The position numbers and the translations under genes are program-made. Under the pieces are notes generated by a model. The model worked only from the letters and a program-made list of their open reading frames with translations, was not told where the DNA came from and did not search any database. DNA of 64,000 nt from Bryopsis sp. KO-2023 (taxonomy: Eukaryota > Chlorophyta > Ulvophyceae > Bryopsidales > Bryopsidaceae). Shown in pieces: positions 43,253 to 51,977 of the stretch (its first letter is position 1; the number at the start of each line of letters is the position of its first letter). The stretch is taken from contig BSYQ01000010.1 of NCBI GenBank assembly GCA_030272585.1, positions 2,790,001 through 2,854,000 on the forward strand. The letters run 5' to 3'.

Positions 43253-43853
43253 GTTACAACAGGTCTAACTTGTTTGGGAACCAGGGGAGTGATTGGTGTG
43301 TTTGTTTTCTTTTGGTTTTTGGTTATAAACTTTCTGGACTGGGACCAGTTTTGATTCATATTTGCTCTACCTGTTTGGATGGACCCAACAGTCAGTTTGG
43401 GATTTGTTTTCTTTTGCATACCATCCATATTCTGTGGAACCATGGGGGAGTTCTGTTTTTGATCTGGTTATAATTTTCCTGTTTTATTGAAGTATCAATT
43501 TGGGTTATTTGGGTGTTCAGAATCAAACATTTGAGTGGATCCAGGCTGGGATCCAGAGGTTACCTTACTTTTCTTTCTAAGGTAACAGGGAACTATATCG
43601 ATTTTGCAGACATTATTGGATCCAGGGGTTTCTTTTGTTTTGATTATTGGATCCAGTGGTTTTTGTTTGTTGGATCTCAAGGTAACAGTGGTCAAGGGGA
43701 CCAGTGTCGGATGGACCGATAAGAACCTTGTTTGTTTTTGAACACAAACATTTTTGGCATGTAAAAAGGTTCGGGGTGACTTGGGTTGTGTAAACTGATC
43801 TCCTCTCATATACGTGGTGCTCGGGACGCGCACTTGATGGGGGGGGGAGTGGT
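43253..43853 (+). other. Element D 3' noncoding region
   Basis: No ORF of note. Recurrent GGATCCAG and GGTTTT words; ends in a G-rich polypurine tract before the right LTR. Confidence 0.6.
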
Positions 43854-44263
43854 TGATACGAATGTGGACTCTGGAACGAGTACTCATTCACCTAAGTCGA
43901 TCCAGTCGGACTGGATCCGCCTGGTCCGGTAATCAGTGCCTGGTTCGGTACCAGAGCCGGTCCAGCAGTACAGTCCGACTGACCCAAGTGAGAGGTGGAC
44001 ACGGTGGCAGTTACCGTGTCCACACAATCCAACCAACGGTCCTGAGAAGGATTTGGTCTGGATCTGTCGGTCCAGTGGACGCTGGGTCCGACAGCTCTCA
44101 ACCGTTCCTTTTGCCAGGTTGTCGGTCCGGCTCCATATTTATTGGACCCGGACCGAGGTAACAATGTTCTAGAGTAAGCTTGTAAGCAAAGACTCTTATC
44201 CGTGTTTCCGTGGTTCTAGACGTAACGTCTACCACTACTCGATACTTTCCCGTGTTTTTATCA
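43854..44263 (+). repeat. Right LTR of element D
   Basis: 410 bp, no difference from the left LTR noticed; followed by AGATA. Confidence 0.93.
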
Positions 44264-45336
44264 AGATAACTATTAAAAGATCGACGGAGGGCGGGCTTTT
44301 TACCTGGCTACGACCCCGCGAAAAGATATATGTGATCGAAGGGTGCTCGTCAGTCTTTTGCTGCGTGCGAATGGTGGTCGGCGTGGGCTATCACTTACTC
44401 GAGACAGCTTTTCAAGCTACCCTTTCTTTTTTCGTCGACCCAGTGACGACCATACGGGACGTCTGGGGACATCTACAGGAACTCACCCAGGACGGTGCGA
44501 TCTGGATCTCGCAGGCGCTGGGTATGCTTCTGTTTGTCGGTTTGCTGAACCTTGTCGCCTATTGCTATCTCTACGTTCAACACGTTTTGGGCGTTCTAAA
44601 AAAAGGCTTTACGCTGGTGGAGCGAATTCCCCTCTGTCGTTTGGCAATGGTACTGGGCAGCAAAATTTGGCGAGTGCTCAAGATCACACTTCAGGAGCCT
44701 CGATTGGATACATCGAGGGATCAAGAGTTCAAGGAAATGAAGGCAACACTGGCGGATTTACTCAAACGAAATCAAGCCGACAACGACAAACGGTGTACCA
44801 AATGCGGCAAATTCGGCCACATCGCCAGACACTGCCATTCAGCTCGTCCACAGAACGCAGACACACCCTCCAACTGGCGAACATCCCAACCGAAAGTGCA
44901 GGCAGTAGGCAACGGTGAAGTGCTTTCGCCAAAACAGACACACCTTCACACCCCTATTACCCTGAACGGTGTGACTATCACGAAATGCCTCATCGACACT
45001 GGTGCAGAAGCTAACATAATTCCACTGGCCGATTGTATTCGATATGGATTCGCATATGACAAGTGCTCCCAGCAGGACTCGCTTGTTGGTTTCAATGGCT
45101 CCAAATCCCCCATCGCAGGAAGTGTCACTATGGAAACGTCTGTCGGCCCTATGACTCAACCAGCCCAGATTCCGTTCAAAATATCTGCTAATGTTGGGCA
45201 GGTGATTCTGGGGTACCCAGGCTTACAACAGGTGGGGTTGACAATCAACTGTCAATCTGGCGAACTGATGAATAACCAGACAGGCAGATGTGTGAGGTGC
45301 ACAGTCGTCAGGAAATCGCCTCCAAAAAACTACTAA
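44264..45336 (+). CDS. Element E ORF1, remaining part: membrane segment, zinc knuckle, protease
   Basis: To the right of insertion D. It has a strong hydrophobic segment (GMLLFVGLLNLVAYCYLYV), then a charged linker, a CCHC knuckle (C-TK-C-GKFG-H-IARH-C, about 44797-44835), and a retroviral protease (CLIDTGAEANIIPLADC, about 44986). A GFNGSK...IAG motif is shared with element A. An A-AAA-AAC heptamer (45324-45330) lies just before the end, and pol overlaps in the -1 frame. Confidence 0.82.
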
Positions 45337-48161
45337 CGCCCCCGAAAGGGGGCACACTAACCCTGAATCAGCTCTGGCCACTAGAATCAGGACCAGGAGT
45401 TCACTCGAAGACACCAGACACACTCACTGTCCTGGCAGGGAAGTCACATTTCGTACCTCCCCTCACCTGGAAGACTCTATATTTACCATTCGCTATTTCA
45501 GTCATTGGGGGAGTCACCATCACCTCTGCCATCCATCGTACGGGGATCACTGCGGGAATCAGTACCACTGCGGCAGGACACCTGCGTGTCGAAGTGTACA
45601 ATAGTACCACAGAGGTACTCCATTTTACTCCCCGATCCCAAATGGTGCACCTGACTGGACTGTCAGACTGGCAAGTACGAAAACTGGAGTCGCCGCCAGA
45701 GGAATACGCGGTGGCGACGCTGATGGCCTATCCCGAAGCCACGATCGATGCCACAACCATTCAGCGAGAAGTGTGCGAGCGTTTTCCTAACGTCGGGGAC
45801 CTCAGCGACCACCCGATTATTCCACGAATGGCGCAGCTTCAAGTCGAACTGACAGACCTACCCCATGTCACACCCACGGAAACTGGAAGTAGAACTCAGT
45901 ACAGCATGGACTCCGTGTCCGACAGGCGAGTTGTACAAGCACTTCTGGATGATTACGAACACAAGGGATACATCCAGTCAGTCTCACCCTCGGATTCTGT
46001 CTATTTAAATCCTCTGCTGCCTGTACGTAAGCCAAATAACACGTACAGGCTGACTAACGACTTCAGAAAGCTAAACGCCTATTTCAGGCAAGGGTCACCT
46101 CCCAACACGGAAACTAATGACACCTGGCGTGCCATGTATGACATAGATCCCTCCTGGACCTATTTCTGTCGCATCGACCTCAAAGATGCTTTCTTTTCAA
46201 TACCCATCTCCGAGGATCTATCCAAATTCTGTGGATTCACGTGGGGTCCTCGGAGATATATCTGGACGCGTTTACCCCAAGGATTTCTGAGGTCGTCAGT
46301 ACTCTTTGCAGAGCGTACTGCCCACGTGTTAAAGGGGCTCAAGTGCATACAGTACGCTGATGACATATTGGTGGGCGCCTCAAGTCGACAGGCCCTGCTC
46401 GAAACTGTGCTGCAGGTCTATGACCGACTGGATGAGTACGGCATGAAGGTTAATAATAGCAAAGTGGAATGGCTGACCGAGGAAATCACATTCCTCGGCT
46501 ACCGAATCAAAGCTGGACGCTGGGATTTGGGGCCGTATTTAGAGGAAAAGTGTGAGCAGCTCGGCAAAGTACAATCAGTGAAAGATCTACAACGGATCAT
46601 TGGGATTATATCATACTGTCGGCGGGCTATTCCAGATGTTGAAGTACTGCTCGCACCACTGCGCGCGCATCTGCGCACAGCACTGGAAAGGGGACGAGTG
46701 GACTGGAATCTTATCACTGACGAGTCACACAGGATTGTGCGCTCCACCATGCAGCGCCAGCGACAGCTGCTGACTACAGGCGTCACACCTAAGTCTTTCA
46801 CTCTCGAAAGCGATTGGTCGTCAGGGTTTGCAGGGTACATGCTATTCATGCATCCGACCAACACCCAGCACTTCGAAACCAACGTCGTGGACATGGGGAG
46901 CGCTGTCATGGCTTTACCAACATCAAGCTATTTGGGCGAGCTCAAAGCGCTCATTTGGGCTTGTAAAAAAACACGCGCAATGCGTGGCGACACACACACA
47001 GACATAAAAACCGACAACTGTGCTTTGGCCACCAAGTTACAAGCAGGCGCGATCACGACAACGGACGTCAGGGAGGCTCGTCTATTGGGTTGGTTTTTTC
47101 ATAACGAAGCCCACTCGACCGTTACTTTTGTTCCAGGCAGTGATAACGTCGGTGCAGATTTACTCTCTCGCCCACACAAAGCGACCTCCAGTCACACTAT
47201 CAATGCGCTGCAGCCAACTACTGAAGCTATCCCCGAGGATATCTGGAACGTGATCCATCAAGGTCACCCAAGCGCAGATGGCACATGGCGACGAGCTCAA
47301 CTCCTGGGTTTCCCCTATTCACGATCAACAATCGCCAGTAAGATCTGCACCTGTGCACCATGCCAACAATTTGCAACCCTCACCCTCCGCACACCTTATG
47401 GAAGCTCGCCCACACCCATGCGACCCAACGCTATCATCTCCATCGACCACATTGGGCCACTGCCTACCATCGACGGCTATCGCTATGTGGCCCTCATCAT
47501 TGACCACCTCACTCGGTATATTCAGGTCACACCTACAAAAAGTACAGGAGCCACTGAGGTAGTCTCTGCCCTGCAACACTGGAACGACACTCGAGGACGT
47601 TTTCAAACCATTATGTGTGATAATGCTGCATCATTCCGCGGCAGAATTTTCAACTTATGGCTGGCTGACAACAATATCGCTTTGATTATGACGCCTCCAC
47701 ACCTCCACCGAGCACATGGAATATGTGAACGAGCCAACAGGAATTTCCTGGAGCGCACAAGGCGGATTCTCGCTGATGAAAAACATGGACGCTGGACGGA
47801 TGTGCTGCCCAAGGCTGCTGCAGCCTGCAATGATATGGTCAATCGCATCACGGGAGACACTCCCCGCCGTTTCTGGAACGCAAGTGAAGCAGCCTGGGCT
47901 GCCGCCCACACCAACATGGCTCACTCCCGCGCTCTTGTCAACAAAACTCGGACAGGGACCCCCAAACGCTGGCGCCTAGGAGCTCAAGTGTGGATTTATG
48001 ACATGCGCCACACAGGCGCGCTTCGTGGAAAGTTTCGACCTCGCTGGCTCGGACCTGGACGAATTGCCCACCAACTCTCAGAAACGAGGTGGGAGGTCAA
48101 CATGCATGATGGCCGGCGTGTCACCATGCATGCCGACTACATGCGAGAATACGAACTCTGA
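45288..48161 (+). CDS. Element E Pol: dUTPase-like region, RT, RNase H, integrase
   Basis: 957 codons open. Residues about 40-125 are a beta-rich stretch (HRTGITAGISTTAAGHLRV, then EVYNST and SQMVHLTGL) resembling the trimeric dUTPase core layout; this is inference. RT follows, with LPVRKPNNTYRLTNDFRKLN, CRIDLKDAFFSIPIS, RLPQGF and catalytic QYADDILVG near 355. RNase H has LESDWSSGFAGYMLF, IKTDNCALATKL and GSDNVGADLLSR. The integrase zinc region (HQGHPSADGTWRRAQLL...CTCAPCQQF) and core (SIDHIGPLP, IMCDNAASF, HRAHGICERANR) follow, then an SH3-like end (GAQVWIYDMR...FRPRWLGPGRI). The YADD box and LPQGF motif recall retroviral RTs. No chromodomain. Confidence 0.9.
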   Translation: MCEVHSRQEIASKKLLTPPKGGTLTLNQLWPLESGPGVHSKTPDTLTVLAGKSHFVPPLTWKTLYLPFAISVIGGVTITSAIHRTGITAGISTTAAGHLRVEVYNSTTEVLHFTPRSQMVHLTGLSDWQVRKLESPPEEYAVATLMAYPEATIDATTIQREVCERFPNVGDLSDHPIIPRMAQLQVELTDLPHVTPTETGSRTQYSMDSVSDRRVVQALLDDYEHKGYIQSVSPSDSVYLNPLLPVRKPNNTYRLTNDFRKLNAYFRQGSPPNTETNDTWRAMYDIDPSWTYFCRIDLKDAFFSIPISEDLSKFCGFTWGPRRYIWTRLPQGFLRSSVLFAERTAHVLKGLKCIQYADDILVGASSRQALLETVLQVYDRLDEYGMKVNNSKVEWLTEEITFLGYRIKAGRWDLGPYLEEKCEQLGKVQSVKDLQRIIGIISYCRRAIPDVEVLLAPLRAHLRTALERGRVDWNLITDESHRIVRSTMQRQRQLLTTGVTPKSFTLESDWSSGFAGYMLFMHPTNTQHFETNVVDMGSAVMALPTSSYLGELKALIWACKKTRAMRGDTHTDIKTDNCALATKLQAGAITTTDVREARLLGWFFHNEAHSTVTFVPGSDNVGADLLSRPHKATSSHTINALQPTTEAIPEDIWNVIHQGHPSADGTWRRAQLLGFPYSRSTIASKICTCAPCQQFATLTLRTPYGSSPTPMRPNAIISIDHIGPLPTIDGYRYVALIIDHLTRYIQVTPTKSTGATEVVSALQHWNDTRGRFQTIMCDNAASFRGRIFNLWLADNNIALIMTPPHLHRAHGICERANRNFLERTRRILADEKHGRWTDVLPKAAAACNDMVNRITGDTPRRFWNASEAAWAAAHTNMAHSRALVNKTRTGTPKRWRLGAQVWIYDMRHTGALRGKFRPRWLGPGRIAHQLSETRWEVNMHDGRRVTMHADYMREYEL

Positions 48162-48859
48162 GTTGGGTAGGTAAAAAAAAAAAAAAATGTGGAAAACTGT
48201 GGGGTGCTGTGCCATAGCCATTTATCACTTTCGAACTGGCTTTGGGCTTTCTTTCTTTCCCACTTATGAAGTAACTTATTTCTTTATTTTTTTGGAACTG
48301 GATTAAGCCTGGGATTTTTCGATTTTTGATACCGCTTTTTTCGGCTTCGCACTGGGATTAAGGTGTCGGTTTGGGCATCGACTGTTATTGGGTTTTTTAT
48401 TTTTCCTATTTTCGCCCTAGTCTGGATCTCTTTCTTTTTTCGAACTGGCTTTCGCCATTTTTTTCCGCACTGGGTGTGCGTTTCTTTAAAGTTCGAACTC
48501 AATTGGGGCTGCTGTGGGTTTGCTGGGTTTTGGTTTTTCTATTTTCGAACTGCAATTGGGCTTTCGCTATTGCCCAATAGGTTTTGCTTTTTCTTTTTGG
48601 GCGAGCTGCCATAGCAATTTTTCAATTTCGAACTGGATTTGGGCTTTCTTTCTTTCCCAAATTATAAAGTAACTTATTTCTTTATTTTTTCGACCTGGAA
48701 AGGCCTGGGACTTTTCTTTCTTTTCCTTTTCGATTTAGTTTAAGCTTTCTGCCGCTTCGCACTGGGTTTGGGGTTCTTTTTTCTTTTCTTTTTCTTCCCT
48801 ATTTTTCTTTTTTCTTTTTTCTTTTTTCGGAGTTCTACAGCTCCAGGTGGGTGGGCCCA
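48162..48859 (+). repeat. Element E 3' noncoding region with diverged duplication
   Basis: T-rich. Segments of about 170 bp at 48211-48380 and 48606-48780 are similar (shared GGGCTTTCTTTCTTTCCCA and AAGTAACTTATTTCTTTATT words, then GCCTGGGA and CTTCGCACTGGG), with weaker copies between. No ORF of note. Confidence 0.6.
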
Positions 48860-49197
48860 TGTTGTTAAACCAGGTTGATAAAGGGGGAGTTGTGAGTATA
48901 GATGGTGGTATGGGACATTAATCTGTATGATCGGCACGATTAGAGTCATTTCCGAAGGAAGTGGCGTTTCGTCTAACGACAGAAACTAGACCTGCGTTTT
49001 TCTGGCAAGTGGCGTTTCGCCTGAACAGTTAGGATAAAAGGGAACTTCGGGAAGGAAAGAGTAGAGTGTTTGTAAAAGACTGGTTATACAAGGATCGGGT
49101 TGGAAAGTCCCCGATCAGGTCTCGCCTATACACAACACGTTCGCGTCCCCCCTGCGAACGAGGCAATCTGCAAGCACGACTGCACACTCTATCAACA
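48860..49197 (+). repeat. Right LTR of element E
   Basis: 338 bp, no difference from the left LTR noticed; followed by AGAGC. Confidence 0.92.
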
Positions 49198-49826
49198 AGA
49201 GCCATCCCTTCACTTTCTGTTGTGTTTTCCTTTCCCCATCTTTTACTGCGACCACTGAGTGGCGTGGCGCTTTGGTTGGGGTGTTGCTTCTTCGATCGCT
49301 GTACTTCGATCGAACCAGTGTTGATTGTGTGGTATGATTAAGAGGGCAAAAACTGTAACCGATCCAAAAAGGACTCCTTACAAGACCCTCTACTTCAGTA
49401 TCCTTTCAACGCCCGTTTTATACCCCAACCGTTAGGCGAAACGACACATGCCAGAAACATTCGAAACGCCACCATTCCATCTAACTGACCATCCCATACT
49501 AATCAAATAGATGCCCGATTGTCCTTTTTTTTGCCTCCTTTTGAACATGGTTTTTTCAACACTTTCACCACCACCACCACCACCCCTCCTCTCCCAAAGG
49601 CGTTCGGTGGCCAGGTCAGAGCCTTTGAAAATCTTGCAGCCCGTTGGCGTTGAGCGCGAGCGTTACGGAAAACATAATTACATTCCCAACCCGTTGATTA
49701 AGTCACTCTTACTGTTCGCGCCAGTTTGCCGACATGACTCTCCGCCTTCCACTTTGGCGCAGCGAATTCCGCGCGCGCCTCCTCGATTCCGTTGGGAGGG
49801 AAAACCCAGCCTGATTTCTGCCAAAC
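49198..49826. promoter_or_regulatory. 5' flank of the Mini-III gene
   Basis: Spacer between element E and the ATG at 49827; contains an old LTR remnant (49319-49505) and a (CCA)n run near 49566. It would be the right half of the former divergent promoter region. No core promoter motif could be assigned. Confidence 0.4.
49319..49505 (-). repeat. Old, diverged LTR remnant related to element E
   Basis: The plus strand resembles the reverse complement of the E LTR: TGTTGAT start, AACCGATCC, a TTTTATACC box, and TTAGGCGAAACGACACATGCC against the E version TCAGGCGAAACGCCACTTGCC. Many differences; a solitary fossil in opposite orientation, much older than E. Confidence 0.6.
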
Positions 49827-51977
49827 ATGGTCCCTGTTTCCGCGATCGGTATGTTCAACCGTTCCGTCCACGGGAATTACGTCGCGAAGGGAAATGCGTT
49901 TCCTTCCCTGAGATTGCCTGCCAGAAACAACGGACAGCGGCCGGGAAACCGACGAGCGCTAGAAAACCGGGCGACGACGAGGGAATCAGCGGAATTGGCG
50001 GGTGAGATTCGAACACGAGTCGTCAGTCGAGCATATATGGAGCTCGGGTCTCTGGAAAAAGATTCGCAAGACTTGCCGGGGCGAAGCTGCTGGTTCCCTT
50101 AAGCCTGTGGGACGCGCATTCACACAGTTGTTTTTTTTTTCTTTTCGGGCTGAACCAAAGGAAGCGGGGTGTTGGCCACGCTAAGTGCGTTTAAGCAAAT
50201 CTAATTAAAATTTTCAAACTCTTTCTTGCAGATTTTGTGCCTAATCCTCCACTCCTGGATGGGGAACCACAAAGAAAATGGAATGCCATTGCTCTTGCAT
50301 TTCTGGGGGATTCAGTGTGGGAGGTGCTTGATTGATCCATCATGCTCCACGGAGAAACCCACATATCTATTTATCTATCTATGAATGTTTAATTTACATT
50401 AGGCAAACTTGGCCAACGAAGGCCAACCGCAACATGGTTGCATCTAAAATAGAGTGAACCTGGTAGAATCCCTTGTGAAAGTGCCTAGCACCTTGGAAAT
50501 GAAAAACTGCATAAAAGCCCATGTTGAAGAAAACCGCCATGCTATCTATCTATCTATATACATATGTGTGTATACGTGCATGAATATATATAGTTTTCCC
50601 AACCCGAAAAAAACCAAAAAAAAAAGGTTTTTCAAATCGAAATTGAAAAGAATAGCTACTAAGATTCATAGTGCCGATCTTCGTTTTCACAACCTCATTG
50701 ATCTACAGCTGGCATAGATAAAACAGCTCTCAGGATTTTTTTTTTTTTTTGGGGGGGGAGGTCGAATCACAACCAAAATACCATCAAATGCAATGTCAAT
50801 GTTGAATGTCTGTTCAACGTGTGTGGTGACCTCCTTGTAGTTCTTGTTTTAGTTGTATATTCGGCGGCAAGGCATGCTGAGTGCGAAAAAATTGAAAGAC
50901 CTATACTCATGGACTCGAGACAGGGTCATCGCAGAATCACAGGTATGTTTGTTTCATCTTTTCCCCGCCCTTTTTCTGGTCCCCAAATTGATCGCTCCAT
51001 GGGAGATGTCGATACGGCGCAAGTCTTTCTGACTTCTCATTTTTAATTTTATTTTTCCATTCAAAACTGTCCCCGTTTGTCCCCGTTTGTTTAAGGGAAA
51101 AAATATTGCAGATTTTTTTATTCTATGCTGCTCGAATAGTGTGGATGGAATAAAGTGGGTTGATGCTCCAGAGCAAAAATAAGAAAATGTACATAAATAT
51201 CTATGAAAATATGTGTGGGGAAAAAAATGAAACTTTTTTTTTTAAGAATACATATGAAATTTTGCTGTATGTCAGGGTATCATAAACATTTTTTTTTTTT
51301 TTTTTTTGCTGCTTCAGTCAGAATGTTTTGACCGACTTCACGAAGGGTCCTTTATAACCGAAACGGAACGGGAAATATTGCGATGGGGCAAAAACACGAA
51401 AAAAGCATCCATGCCGAAACGATTAAAAGGAGCTCTCAGCGTGGAGATTTATCGACAGTCGACAGCAATAGAATGTTTGGTACGAGCCTACCCCTTCCCC
51501 CCGTTTTTTTTATTTTGTCTTTTTGATATTCAGAAGTTGTTTTTACTTTTATACCTTTTTTTGCTTTTTTGCAAGTTTCTGTTTGTTCGTGACGTCTTTT
51601 TGATATTCAGAACTTTCTTTTGCTTTTATTATTTCTACCTTTTTTTTTTCGTTGGCTGGATCATGGGAATCCAAATTTTGTATTTTTCCAAAACGAATGT
51701 TAGGTCTTTATTTGTTGAGAAGCTTCCAGGGGCAGTTTTACGACCAAAACCTCATAAACTGAATTTGGGAATTTTTTCACAAGACTTGATGCTGACTTTT
51801 ATTTCGCATGAATTTCGCAGTTCTTGCCTTTATGCTGAGACTTCATTGTGAATTTTTTCGTTTATACGAAATTTGCAGATTGGCTATCTCTACCTATCGG
51901 ACCCCATTCGACTGCACACATTGATGGAGCATTTGCAACTCGTCGAAGATATGCCAGACCCCAATGAGGCAAATTAA
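49827..51977 (+). CDS. Mini-III-type RNase III domain protein, organelle-type N-terminus, 5 exons
   Basis: Exons 49827..50001, 50232..50323, 50853..50942, 51318..51479 and 51879..51977; all GT-AG and in phase, 205 residues. Family marks: WNAIALAFLGDSVWE then LYIRRQGMLSAKKL (compare MrnC ALAYIGDAVYELYVR), the central EREILRWGKNTKKASMPKR, and STAIECLIGYLYL (compare RRGRNAKSGTVPKN...STAFEALIGYLYL). GD in exon 2 and E in exon 4 sit where Mini-III has its catalytic acidic residues. No dsRNA-binding domain, as expected for Mini-III. Known: bacterial Mini-III matures 23S rRNA, and plant plastid relatives act on rRNA and intron RNA. The N-terminus of about 55 residues is basic and acid-poor, so organelle import is likely. 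It sits divergently to the Rossmann gene, with element E between. Confidence 0.92.
50383..50440 (+). repeat. Dispersed intronic repeat, copy 2
   Basis: In intron 2 of the Mini-III gene. GAATGTTTAATTTACATTAG then GCAAACTTGGCCAACGAAGG; preceded by TATC repeats. The right part diverges from the other two copies. Confidence 0.7.

Larger units (their letters stand above)
35606..44263 (+). mobile_element. Chromovirus D (Ty3/gypsy), apparently whole
   Basis: 410-bp LTRs (35606-36015 and 43854-44263), TG...CA, flanked by AGATA on both sides (35601-35605 and 44264-44268). The PBS is two bases inside the left LTR, and a G-rich polypurine tract lies near 43839-43852. Four ORFs: one before gag, gag, pol with chromodomain, and a coiled-coil ORF after pol. 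All look whole, and the LTRs look identical by eye, so this is the best candidate in the window for a very recent insertion; it is younger than its host element E. GC-rich, with many GGACC/GGTCC words in coding and LTR parts, unlike the host genes around it. Confidence 0.94.
34990..49197 (+). mobile_element. LTR element E, retrovirus-like, carrying chromovirus D
   Basis: 338-bp LTRs (34990-35327 and 48860-49197), TG...CA, flanked by AGAGC on both sides (34985-34989 and 49198-49202). The PBS directly follows the left LTR. Parts: ORF1 (membrane-type Gag, zinc knuckle, protease), pol with a dUTPase-like stretch, RT (YADD), RNase H and integrase, then a repetitive 3' region. Chromovirus D inserted early in ORF1 (35606-44263). 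Apart from that interruption the coding parts look whole, and the LTRs look identical by eye, so E is recent. Same group as element A, but clearly a different family. Confidence 0.92.

Noticed and set aside
35606-44263. Second copy of the element D LTR read as a separate gene pair (identical 90- and 102-codon ORFs at 35605-35916 and 43853-44164)
   Set aside because: They are the same LTR sequence at both ends of element D, not genes.
50859-51046. Secreted-protein-like ORF (hydrophobic start) in the Mini-III region
   Set aside because: It is an out-of-frame reading across an intron; the RNase III reading frame of the exon at 50853-50942 is in phase with its neighbours.
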